From Methylotenera mobilis 13 (GTDB lineage: Bacteria; Pseudomonadota; Gammaproteobacteria; Burkholderiales; Methylophilaceae): DNA of 64,000 nt. A program made the position numbers and the translations under genes. The notes under the pieces are model-generated. The model searched no databases. It was given only the letters and a program-made list of their open reading frames with translations, and was not told the origin of the DNA. The stretch lies in contig NZ_KB913035.1 of assembly GCF_000384255.1 (NCBI RefSeq), positions 1,029,362-1,093,361 of the forward strand, given 5' to 3'. Shown here piece after piece: positions 9,261-17,558 of the stretch (position 1 is the first letter of the stretch; every line of letters starts with the position of its first letter).

Positions 9261-10064
9261 ATGGAAAAAGCAAACGCTGACAAATATGTACAATTAGAGC
9301 ACGTGGATATGACCTTTCATACCAAAAAAGGGACATTCAATGCACTTAAAGGTATTAATCTTAATATTAAAGAAGGCGAGTTCATTTCAATTATTGGGCA
9401 CTCTGGTTGCGGTAAATCTACAGTGCTGAATTTAATCGCGGGCTTGTTACAACCATCTGAAGGCTTGTTATTTTGTGCGGGCCGTGAAATTGCAGGACCG
9501 GGACCTGAGCGAGCCGTAGTGTTCCAAAATCACTCTTTATTACCATGGCTAACTTGTTTTGAAAACGTGTATCTCGCAGTAGAACGCGTATTTAGCACCG
9601 AGACCAAAGCACAACTTGAGGCGCGCACGCATGCCGCTATCGAGTTGGTAGGGCTGTCACACTCTAGCGACAAACGACCTAATGAAATATCAGGTGGGAT
9701 GAAGCAGCGTGTTGGCATTGCCCGCGCTTTGGCCATGGAGCCCAAAGTGCTACTGCTGGATGAGCCATTTGGTGCGTTAGATGCGCTCACTCGCGCTAAC
9801 TTGCAAGATGAGTTAATGAAGATTATGGCGAAGTCAGGTTGTACAGCAGTGATGGTAACGCATGATGTGGATGAGGCTGTGTTGTTATCAGATCGCGTAG
9901 TGATGATGACGAATGGTCCAAGTGCAACTATCGGTGAGATACTGGAAGTTAACTTACCACGTCCAAGAGCACGTTTAGAATTAGCTGAAGATAAAGAATA
10001 CAACCATTTACGTAGTGAAGTATTGCGCTTCTTATATGAGCGCCATGCTAAGAAATCGGCATAA
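9261..10064 (+). CDS. nrtD: Nitrate ABC transporter ATP-binding protein (NrtD-type)
   Basis: 267 residues from ATG 9261, with AGGAACG upstream. An in-frame extension to 9207 would overlap nrtB and lacks support. Walker A GHSGCGKST (46-54), Q-loop QNHSLLPW, signature SGGMKQR, Walker B LLLDEPFGALDA and H-loop VTHD are all intact. The protein is a single nucleotide-binding domain and lacks the C-terminal NrtA-like regulatory domain found on cyanobacterial NrtC, so it is the NrtD type and probably works as a homodimer. It energises nitrate import with NrtA and NrtB. Confidence 0.94.
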   Translation: MEKANADKYVQLEHVDMTFHTKKGTFNALKGINLNIKEGEFISIIGHSGCGKSTVLNLIAGLLQPSEGLLFCAGREIAGPGPERAVVFQNHSLLPWLTCFENVYLAVERVFSTETKAQLEARTHAAIELVGLSHSSDKRPNEISGGMKQRVGIARALAMEPKVLLLDEPFGALDALTRANLQDELMKIMAKSGCTAVMVTHDVDEAVLLSDRVVMMTNGPSATIGEILEVNLPRPRARLELAEDKEYNHLRSEVLRFLYERHAKKSA

Positions 10065-10119
10065 AAGACACTGATTTAAATTTACTACATCAATATTATT
10101 ATTTAAAAAAGGGATTAAC

Positions 10120-11553
10120 ATGAAAACCAAAACAGTATTCAAAATGAATATGGTCATGGCCTGTACTGTGCTAGCATTGGCTGGTATGGCACACTCAGCT
10201 TACGCAGCAGAGGAAGAGGCCGTTGCTGAATATACATTTTTAGATGCGATCAAAGACGGCAAGCAAATGACCAACTTCCGTTTACGTTATGAAAATGTGA
10301 ACCAGGAAGCATTTAGTAGCGGTAGCAAGCTTAAGACTGGCGAAGCATTTACTTTGCGTAGTTTAATCGGTTGGCAAACTGCACCATACAAAAATTTTAG
10401 TATTGGTGCACAAATCACCGACGTACATGAGTTTAACGATGACTTTAATGATCGTAGAAACAATCTGTCAGAACACAGCAATGGTGGCGCAGCAGGTGCT
10501 GGTCTAAATAAAGCGCAATATCCAAATATTGTAGACCCTGGCTTTACTGATATTAATCAACTTTATGTGGATTGGACTGGTATCAAAAACACTAAAGTAC
10601 GCTTAGGCCGCCAACAGCTCAACTTAGATAATGTTCGCTTTATCGGTGACATTGCATTTAGACAAAATATGCAAGTGTTTGACGGTGTTTCTGTATTGAA
10701 TAAGAGCATTCAAGATGTGGAGCTTTTCGCAGCTCACTTTGATAAAGTGCGTCAAATTACGACCAAAGACCGTCATGGCAATATCGATATCGTGAATGCA
10801 AAATACCGCATTTCGCCTTCAGAGTCGTTGGTTGGTTACGGCTATTTAATTGATGTCGCTAACTTGGGTCAAAACAATGGTAATCCAGCCGCAATCGGTA
10901 CTGCTGCACAAGGTGGTAACGGTCTTGGTGCTAGCCAAGATACGACTAAATCAGCAACTACGGATGCTAGTAGTAAAACTTTTGGTACACGCTTAGATGG
11001 TGTACGTGCAGTTAACCCTGATTGGAAAGTATTGTACACAGCAGAATACGCTAAGCAAACAGATATGAGTGGTGGTAGTCCGTTAATCGACGCACACTAT
11101 TTCAAATTAGGTGGTGGTGCGGCATACGGTGCTTGGTCTGTTCGTTTAGATCATGAAAAGCTTTCTAGTAACGATGGTCAGTATGCATTTCAGACGCCAT
11201 TAGGGACTAACCATCTATTCCAAGGTTGGGCAGATCACTTTCTAGCAACGCCACGTCAAGGGATGGAAGATACCTTTGTCACAGTAGCTGGTGCTATCGA
11301 TAAGGTGAAACTTTATGCTGAGTATCATGTGTTCAAGTCTGATGTTAAATATCAGTCTACCGGCGGGCGCTTGGGTGACAAATACGGTAGCGAATTTGAC
11401 ATCAGTGCAACTTATCCTTTCAGCGATAAGGTGTTAGGGAAAGTTGAATATGCAAACTTTAATGAAAGTGATATTTATGGCACTACTTTACAAAATGCCG
11501 CACGTAAGGGCGACAAGGAAATTATTTGGGTAACTGGCATGTACACATTTTAA
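10120..11553 (+). CDS. Outer-membrane beta-barrel porin, alginate-export-like family, in nitrate operon
   Basis: 477 residues with an N-terminal signal peptide (cleavage near AHSAYA-AEE). The body alternates polar and hydrophobic residues with many aromatic girdle residues and ends in GMYTF, a C-terminal phenylalanine typical of outer-membrane barrels. The segments FRLRYENVNQEAF and VRLGRQQLNLDNVRFIGD resemble the alginate-export porin family. It is 55 bp after nrtD on the same strand, so probably co-transcribed. Its location suggests it lets nitrate, or another small anion, cross the outer membrane. The barrel and location are read from sequence; substrate is inferred from context. Confidence 0.8.
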   Translation: MKTKTVFKMNMVMACTVLALAGMAHSAYAAEEEAVAEYTFLDAIKDGKQMTNFRLRYENVNQEAFSSGSKLKTGEAFTLRSLIGWQTAPYKNFSIGAQITDVHEFNDDFNDRRNNLSEHSNGGAAGAGLNKAQYPNIVDPGFTDINQLYVDWTGIKNTKVRLGRQQLNLDNVRFIGDIAFRQNMQVFDGVSVLNKSIQDVELFAAHFDKVRQITTKDRHGNIDIVNAKYRISPSESLVGYGYLIDVANLGQNNGNPAAIGTAAQGGNGLGASQDTTKSATTDASSKTFGTRLDGVRAVNPDWKVLYTAEYAKQTDMSGGSPLIDAHYFKLGGGAAYGAWSVRLDHEKLSSNDGQYAFQTPLGTNHLFQGWADHFLATPRQGMEDTFVTVAGAIDKVKLYAEYHVFKSDVKYQSTGGRLGDKYGSEFDISATYPFSDKVLGKVEYANFNESDIYGTTLQNAARKGDKEIIWVTGMYTF

Positions 11554-11601
11554 GTCTTAGCGATAAGTAAAATTGCCTACAAAAAGTGCAATTAAAAATA
11601 A

Positions 11602-11631
11602 TGCACCATTATGGAATTCCATAATGGTGCA
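11602..11631. repeat. 30-bp perfect palindrome upstream of nirB
   Basis: Bases 11602-11631 are a perfect inverted repeat. Each half begins TGCACCATTATGG and the centre is GAATTC. No T tract follows in either direction, so a simple intrinsic terminator is unlikely. The outer TGCACC...GGTGCA bases resemble NtrC half-sites, and the element lies about 100 bp upstream of a sigma-54-like promoter, an enhancer-like distance. It may be an operator or enhancer for the nirB operon, or it may form a strong hairpin ending the nrt-porin transcript. Confidence 0.7.
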
Positions 11632-11732
11632 CTGGCACTGTTAAAGAGCCCATTGTAATAATATGGTTATTGTGTAGTGAAAATAAGTATCTGTTTTGAA
11701 TAGAAAAAAATATTTTAATGAATTGTTAAAGT

Positions 11733-11748
11733 TGGCATGATTACTGCC
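11733..11748 (+). promoter_or_regulatory. Sigma-54-like promoter of nirB operon
   Basis: The sequence reads TGGCAT-gatta-CTGCC. GG (11734-11735) and GC (11746-11747) are separated by 10 bp as required. Two consensus positions differ (C to T in the -24 box, T to C in the -12 box). The start would fall near 11759, about 35 bases before nirB. With the matching promoter before nasT this supports common RpoN control. Confidence 0.6.
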
Positions 11749-11793
11749 TATATGTGAGCGAAACGACAATTTAGATTAATTGATGGTGAAAAC

Positions 11794-14223
11794 ATGCAAA
11801 AGATGAAATTAGTAGTAATTGGTAACGGTATGGCCGGGATGCGTACAGTAGAAGAGTTGCTGAAAATAGCACCTGATCTTTACGATATCGCCGTGTTTGG
11901 CGATGAACCTTACCCTAATTACAACCGCATTATGTTGTCTCCAGTGCTTGCAAATGAGCAAACGATTGATGACATCATTTTAAATACCAGAGAATGGTAT
12001 GCAGAGAACAATATCACCCTGCACACAAGTGCGCGGGTGAATAAAATCGATCGTAAAAACCGTGTGGTTTATACAGAAGACGGTATCAGTGCTGAATATG
12101 ACCGACTCTTAATCGCGACAGGCTCTAAGCCGTTTATGCCACCAATCCCAGGCAACGAGTTTGAGGGTGTGTTGGGTTACCGTGATATTAAAGATACGAA
12201 CGACATGATTGAGGCTGCAAAAGTCTATAAACATGCTGTGGTAATCGGTGGCGGTTTATTAGGTCTAGAAGCAGCAAACGGCTTAAAAATTCAGGGCATG
12301 GATGTAACAGTTATCCATAAAAACGAGTGGTTGTTAGAGCGTCAGTTAGATAAAACTGCAGGTGGAATGCTGCAAAAAAATCTAGAAGCTAAAGGCCTTA
12401 GTTTCTTATTAAATAAAAATACAGAGCAGTTGGTTGGCGATGAAAAAGGTCGCGTGAAGTCTGTGAGATTTAGCGATGGTCAAGAGATCCCAGCAGACTT
12501 GGTAGTGTGGGCAGTTGGTATCCGCCCAAATTACGCATTAGCTGAGTCGGCAGGTATTTATTGCAATAGAGGTATTGTGGTCAATGACACCATGCAAACT
12601 TATGATCCACGCGTGTATTCAGTGGGTGAGTGCGTAGCGCACCGTGGTATCTCTTACGGACTTGTTGCACCATTATTTGAAATGGCTAAAGTGTGTGCTA
12701 CGCACTTGGCTAACTTTGGCATAGGCCAATATAAAGGATCAGTCACATCAACTAAACTTAAAGTAACAGGTATTGATTTGTTCAGTGCCGGTGACTTTAT
12801 GGGCGGTGATGATACAGAAGAAATTGTTTTGCACGATGCAGTTGGTGGGATTTACAAAAAGCTCATCATCAAAAATGACAAAATCGTTGGTAGCGTGCTT
12901 TATGGGGATACCACGGATGGTTCGTGGTATTTTCAGATGTTAAGAGATGGTAAGGCCATCCACGAGATTCGTGATCACCTCATGTTCGGCCAAGATTCAC
13001 TAGGTAATAGTGGTCATCAAGGCCAAGATAAAGCAGCTTCCATGACCAATGAAATGGAAGTGTGTGGCTGTAATGGCGTATGTAAAGGCACGATTGTTAA
13101 AGCCATTCAAGATAAAGGTTTATTCACGATTGATGATGTGAAGAAACAAACTAAAGCTGGTTCTAGCTGTGGTTCTTGCGTGGGCTTGGTTGAGCAGATT
13201 CTGGCATCTACTTTAGGTGGTGGTTATGCGCCTCCATCTACAAGTAAAGCAGTGTGTGGATGTACTACAAAGAGCCATGAAGAGGTGCGTGCAGAAATCC
13301 GCACCCATAAATACTTGAACATTCCAGATGCTATGCAAGGCATGGCTTGGTCTACACCAAACGGTTGTGCAACTTGCAGACCAGCACTTAACTACTATTT
13401 ACTTTCAACTTGGCCACACGAGGCAAAAGATGACCCGCAATCACGTTTTATTAATGAACGTGTGCATGCAAATATCCAAAAAGATGGTACATATTCCGTG
13501 ATTCCACGTATGTACGGTGGTGTAACTACCCCTGATCAGCTTAGAAAAATTGCAGACGTTGCAGATAAATATGCAGTGCCGATGGTGAAGGTAACTGGCG
13601 GTCAGCGTATTGACTTACTTGGCGTGAAAAAAGATGACTTGGTCGACATGTGGAAAGACTTAGACATGCCATCAGGCTATGCTTATGGTAAGAGTATCCG
13701 TACTGTGAAGACCTGTGTAGGTTCAGAGTTCTGCCGTTTTGGAACACAAAACTCTACCCAATTAGGCATTGATATCGAAAAAGCATTCGACCATATGTGG
13801 GCACCACATAAAGTGAAGTTTGCGGTTTCTGGATGTCCACGTAACTGTGCTGAGTCTGGTGTTAAAGATGTCGGTATTATTGGTGTGGATTCAGGCTGGG
13901 AAATTTATGTAGGCGGCAACGGTGGTATTAAAACTGAAGCAGCACAGTTTCTATGTAAAGTAAAAACCTCAGATGAAGTCATGGAGTACTCAGGTGCATT
14001 TATTCAGATTTATCGCGAAGAAGCGCGCTACTTAGATCGTACGGTGCATTGGATTGAACGTGTTGGTTTAGAGTATGTAAAACAACGTATTCTTGAAGAT
14101 GCAGAAGGACGCAAAGCGGCATATGAGCGCTTAATTTATGCGTTGCAAGGTGCATCAGATCCTTGGGCTGAGCGTGTGCAAAATCGTGAGCAACATAAAG
14201 AATACGAAACTATTACTGTTTAA
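11794..14223 (+). CDS. nirB: Assimilatory nitrite reductase [NAD(P)H] large subunit
   Basis: 809 residues, close to the usual NirB length. The N-terminal FAD/NAD(P)H oxidoreductase module (about 1-400) has VIGNGMAGMRTVEELL and VIGGGLLGLEAANGL. The middle has BFD-like [2Fe-2S] cysteines (VCGCNGVCKGT, then SSCGSC). The C-terminal sulfite/nitrite reductase domain has the siroheme-[4Fe-4S] cysteines CVGSEFCRFG and SGCPRNCAES. It reduces nitrite to ammonium with NirD as partner. It heads the nirB-narK-PP2C/kinase-nirD-nasA run. The start has a weak GGTG ribosome site; a second Met three codons later is possible. Confidence 0.97.
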   Translation: MQKMKLVVIGNGMAGMRTVEELLKIAPDLYDIAVFGDEPYPNYNRIMLSPVLANEQTIDDIILNTREWYAENNITLHTSARVNKIDRKNRVVYTEDGISAEYDRLLIATGSKPFMPPIPGNEFEGVLGYRDIKDTNDMIEAAKVYKHAVVIGGGLLGLEAANGLKIQGMDVTVIHKNEWLLERQLDKTAGGMLQKNLEAKGLSFLLNKNTEQLVGDEKGRVKSVRFSDGQEIPADLVVWAVGIRPNYALAESAGIYCNRGIVVNDTMQTYDPRVYSVGECVAHRGISYGLVAPLFEMAKVCATHLANFGIGQYKGSVTSTKLKVTGIDLFSAGDFMGGDDTEEIVLHDAVGGIYKKLIIKNDKIVGSVLYGDTTDGSWYFQMLRDGKAIHEIRDHLMFGQDSLGNSGHQGQDKAASMTNEMEVCGCNGVCKGTIVKAIQDKGLFTIDDVKKQTKAGSSCGSCVGLVEQILASTLGGGYAPPSTSKAVCGCTTKSHEEVRAEIRTHKYLNIPDAMQGMAWSTPNGCATCRPALNYYLLSTWPHEAKDDPQSRFINERVHANIQKDGTYSVIPRMYGGVTTPDQLRKIADVADKYAVPMVKVTGGQRIDLLGVKKDDLVDMWKDLDMPSGYAYGKSIRTVKTCVGSEFCRFGTQNSTQLGIDIEKAFDHMWAPHKVKFAVSGCPRNCAESGVKDVGIIGVDSGWEIYVGGNGGIKTEAAQFLCKVKTSDEVMEYSGAFIQIYREEARYLDRTVHWIERVGLEYVKQRILEDAEGRKAAYERLIYALQGASDPWAERVQNREQHKEYETITV

Positions 14224-14252
14224 TGCATTGTTAAAGATTAGGAAACAATATA

Positions 14253-15458
14253 ATGAAATCTAGTTTTTGGAAATCAGGTCATACACCGACCTTGCTATCA
14301 TCTTTTTTATATTTTGATTTAAGCTTTATGGTGTGGGTGCTGTTGGGGCCGTTAGCTGTGCAGATTGCGACAGACCTACAATTGACACCAGCAGAAAAAG
14401 GCTTAATGGTGGCAACCCCTGTGTTGGCGGGTGCACTATTACGTATCGTGATGGGTGTTTTAGTTGACCAGATTAAACCTAAAATGGCAGGCTTAATCGG
14501 TCAAGTGATTGTGCTTGCTAGCTTATTGGTAGCATGGTTACATGGCTTACAAACTTTCCAGCACACGTTAATGTTAGGTTTAGGACTAGGCTTTGCGGGT
14601 GCTGCGTTTGCTGTTGCATTGCCGTTAGCAAGTCGTTGGTATCCACCAGAGCATCAGGGTACAGCATTGGGTATTGCTGGCGCAGGTAACTCTGGTACAG
14701 TGTTTGCTGCATTGTTTGCACCTGGTTTAGCCGTGGCATATGGTTGGAATAACGTATTTGGTCTAGCGTTAATTCCATTAAGTATCGCAATGTTTATTTA
14801 TATCATTTTTGCAAAAGACGCACCTGATGCGCCAGCAGCAAAATCGTTAAGTCAATACGTACAAATTCTTAAAGATAAAGATGCTTGGTGGTTCATGTTT
14901 TTCTACAGCGTTACCTTTGGTGGTTTTGTAGGTCTTGCGTCATCTCTTACTATTTATTTCAATGACTTATATGCATTAGGGCCTGTGGTCGCTGGCTACT
15001 GTACCGCAGCGTGCGTGTTTGCAGGTTCGCTTGTGCGTCCTTTAGGTGGATGGTTAGCTGACCGTGTGGGCGGTATTCGTACTTTGCTTACAATGTATAT
15101 ATTAGCTTCTGTATTGTTGGTGGTGATGAGCTTTGGTCAGCCAACTTATCAATTGGCGTTATGGGTAATCGTGCCAACAATGGCGATTCTAGGTATGGGT
15201 AACGGTGCAGTATTCCAGTTAGTGCCACAACGCTTCCGTAAAGAAATTGGCGTAATGACCGGTTTGGTTGGTATGGCAGGTGGGGTTGGTGGTTTTTACT
15301 TAGCATCAAGCTTAGGGATTATTAAACAAGCGACTGGTAGCTACCAAGTTGGTATACTGATTTTTGCAGGGTTAGCTGCTTTGGCTGTGCTTGGTTTAGT
15401 TGGCGTTAAAACTCGCTGGCGTACCACTTGGGGAGCAGCAACAACTGCTAAAGTATAG
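14253..15458 (+). CDS. narK: Nitrate/nitrite MFS transporter (NarK/NasA family)
   Basis: 401 residues with about 12 membrane segments. Conserved NarK-type features include an FDLSFMVWVLLGPLA first helix, GNSGTVFAALFAPGL (the nitrate signature region of helix 5) and NGAVFQLVPQRF with GMAGGVGGF late in the protein (second signature). It lies 29 bp after nirB. It would import nitrate or exchange nitrate and nitrite, giving the cell a second uptake route beside the Nrt ABC system. The direction of transport cannot be told from sequence. Confidence 0.94.
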   Translation: MKSSFWKSGHTPTLLSSFLYFDLSFMVWVLLGPLAVQIATDLQLTPAEKGLMVATPVLAGALLRIVMGVLVDQIKPKMAGLIGQVIVLASLLVAWLHGLQTFQHTLMLGLGLGFAGAAFAVALPLASRWYPPEHQGTALGIAGAGNSGTVFAALFAPGLAVAYGWNNVFGLALIPLSIAMFIYIIFAKDAPDAPAAKSLSQYVQILKDKDAWWFMFFYSVTFGGFVGLASSLTIYFNDLYALGPVVAGYCTAACVFAGSLVRPLGGWLADRVGGIRTLLTMYILASVLLVVMSFGQPTYQLALWVIVPTMAILGMGNGAVFQLVPQRFRKEIGVMTGLVGMAGGVGGFYLASSLGIIKQATGSYQVGILIFAGLAALAVLGLVGVKTRWRTTWGAATTAKV

Positions 15459-15515
15459 CGCTTGTCTTAACTAACTATACTAAACCAAGTATAAAACTAG
15501 GTATAAAAGTCAACT

Positions 15516-17210
15516 ATGTCACTTCAATTCACTGTGGGCCAATCTAGCCTTACTGGCCCTAGATCACGTAATGAAGATTATGTTGGCTTAGTAACGCCAT
15601 CAGGTGAGCAATTGAGTGTAAAAGGTGCACTTTTTGCAATCGCCGATGGCGTAAGTGGCAATGCTGGCGGTGGTGAAGCTTCTGAGATGACGGTGCGTAC
15701 CGTCACGACAGATTACTATGCCACACCAGATACTTGGGAGCCGCTTACTTCTTTAGATAAGGTGCTAACGGCTGCAAACCGTTGGCTCATTGCACAGGCG
15801 AATGCGAATAGTGATATGGTGGGGATGGCGACAACCTTGTCATTGCTCGTGTTGCGTGGACAGCGCTACTATGCAGCGCATGTGGGCGACACCCGTATCT
15901 ATCTACTGCGAAATGGCGTGCTGAAACAACTGACGACTGACCACGTTTGGGACAGACCTGATATGCGTCATGTTTTAAAGCGCGCAGTTGGTTTAGATCG
16001 ACATCTAGAAGTAGACTTTTCTGAAGGAGCATTGCAAGAAGGTGATGTGTTTGCTTTAATGAGCGACGGCGTGTGGGACAGCGTAGGCGAGCAAACTATC
16101 CATAAGCTTTTGGGCTTATACAATAACCCTCAAATGATTTGCGATCATCTCACTAAAACGGCGATTGAAAAAGGCAGCCAGGATAATTCTACTGCAGTTG
16201 CGTTAAGAGTTACCGCATTAGGTGAGGATACCTTATTAGAGCTTTTAGCAGGTGGTAAGCACCTTACAGTACCTGATAAGTTAAGTGTGGGTGCCCATAT
16301 TGACGACTTTGAAGTACTTGAGTTGATGTATGAGTCACGAGCTAGTTTGCTGTATAAAGTGAGGCATACGACAACTAAGCAACTGTTTGTATTAAAAACC
16401 CTGCAACCAGCATTAGCAACAGACACGGAGAGTTGTCATGGCTTGCTGAATGAGGAGTGGTTAGCAAAACGGGTGGTTTCTCAGTACGTGCCCCAAGTGT
16501 TTCCAGTTTCAGTTGAGAAGCGAAGCAAGCTTTATTATGTGATGAGCTGGCATGAAGGTGCAACCTTACAACAAAGATTAGATAGCGGACACCACTTTAC
16601 GGTAGCTGGTATTCTTAAAGTTGGCATCGATATGATGCGCGGTATTGGTGCCTTGCATCGTCTAAATATTGTGCATAGAGATATTAAACCTGCTAATGTG
16701 CATCAAGGCAGTGATCAGCGACTACGTATCCTAGATTTAGGCGTTGCATCGAGCATGCAAACAAATAAATCAGATGTGGTACAAAATCCAGGCACACCTA
16801 GTTATATGGCGCCGGAATTGTTTGAAGGTGAAACGGCAACGCCTCAGAGTGATATTTATGCGGCAGGTGTTACGCTGTATCATTTACTAACACGTAAATA
16901 TCCACATGGCGAAATTGAGCCTTTTCAGCATCCTAAGTTTGGTAGCCCTACGGCACCGACCAGATACCGCCCGGATATTCCATATTGGTTAGAAAATATT
17001 GTATTAAAAGCAATTGCAACAGACCCTAAAGTGCGGTTTGAAACAGCTGAGGAAATGCTAATCGCACTAGAACATGGTGAGTTAAAGCCTATTTTGCCAC
17101 CAGTACGTACACCTTTGATTGCCCGCGCTCGGTTAGTTAAGTGGCAATGGATAGCGATTTTTTCGTTAATCTTAAATTTTTTATTGATTTATTTGTTAGT
17201 AGTTTCGTGA
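15516..17210 (+). CDS. Bifunctional PP2C phosphatase / Ser-Thr protein kinase, membrane anchored
   Basis: 564 residues. The N-terminal PP2C domain (about 5-235) keeps metal-binding motifs RNEDYVG, FAIADGVSG, HVGDTRIYLL, LMSDGVWDS and DNSTA. The C-terminal Hanks-type kinase (about 265-530) has an ATP-site Lys in LFVLKTL, catalytic HRDIKPANV at about 386, DLG in place of DFG, and GTPSYMAPEL. One terminal membrane helix (about 542-562) ends the protein, leaving both enzymes in the cytoplasm. It is placed between narK and nirD, so likely co-expressed with nitrate assimilation. Similar fusions are known in proteobacterial nitrate operons, but substrates are not defined to my knowledge. A role in switching transport or reductase activity is inference. 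Confidence 0.9.
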   Translation: MSLQFTVGQSSLTGPRSRNEDYVGLVTPSGEQLSVKGALFAIADGVSGNAGGGEASEMTVRTVTTDYYATPDTWEPLTSLDKVLTAANRWLIAQANANSDMVGMATTLSLLVLRGQRYYAAHVGDTRIYLLRNGVLKQLTTDHVWDRPDMRHVLKRAVGLDRHLEVDFSEGALQEGDVFALMSDGVWDSVGEQTIHKLLGLYNNPQMICDHLTKTAIEKGSQDNSTAVALRVTALGEDTLLELLAGGKHLTVPDKLSVGAHIDDFEVLELMYESRASLLYKVRHTTTKQLFVLKTLQPALATDTESCHGLLNEEWLAKRVVSQYVPQVFPVSVEKRSKLYYVMSWHEGATLQQRLDSGHHFTVAGILKVGIDMMRGIGALHRLNIVHRDIKPANVHQGSDQRLRILDLGVASSMQTNKSDVVQNPGTPSYMAPELFEGETATPQSDIYAAGVTLYHLLTRKYPHGEIEPFQHPKFGSPTAPTRYRPDIPYWLENIVLKAIATDPKVRFETAEEMLIALEHGELKPILPPVRTPLIARARLVKWQWIAIFSLILNFLLIYLLVVS

Positions 17211-17238
17211 TTAATCTAGATATAAAGGTAGGACAAAA

Positions 17239-17553
17239 ATGAGTAATTGGGTAAGAGTTGCACCTCTTGAAGAAATCCCTAAGTTAGGCGCACGTGTTGT
17301 GCGCAGTAAAGATATTGATATCGGTGTGTTTCGTTTAGAAGATGACCGTATTTATGCTGTGAATAATAGTTGCCCACACAAAGGCGGCCCACTATCAGAG
17401 GGGATTGTGTATGGTGACAAAATTGCTTGTCCATTACATAGCTGGAAAATCAGTTTAGTCGATGGCAAAGCTGATGAGCCAGATGAAGGTGCGACAGCAT
17501 GTTTCAATACTAAGATTGAAGATGGCGTAGTTTATTTAGAATTAAAAGAGTAA
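17239..17553 (+). CDS. nirD: Nitrite reductase small subunit, Rieske-type
   Basis: 104 residues. The Rieske [2Fe-2S] ligands are present: Cys45-x-His47 (CPHKGGPL) and Cys64-x2-His67 (CPLHSW). Many NirD proteins of enteric bacteria lack these ligands, so this one is the cluster-binding type. It associates with NirB and may pass electrons to the siroheme. SD AGG lies before ATG. The kinase gene is 28 bp upstream and nasA starts only 5 bases after its stop. Confidence 0.95.
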   Translation: MSNWVRVAPLEEIPKLGARVVRSKDIDIGVFRLEDDRIYAVNNSCPHKGGPLSEGIVYGDKIACPLHSWKISLVDGKADEPDEGATACFNTKIEDGVVYLELKE

Positions 17554-17558
17554 TTGAT

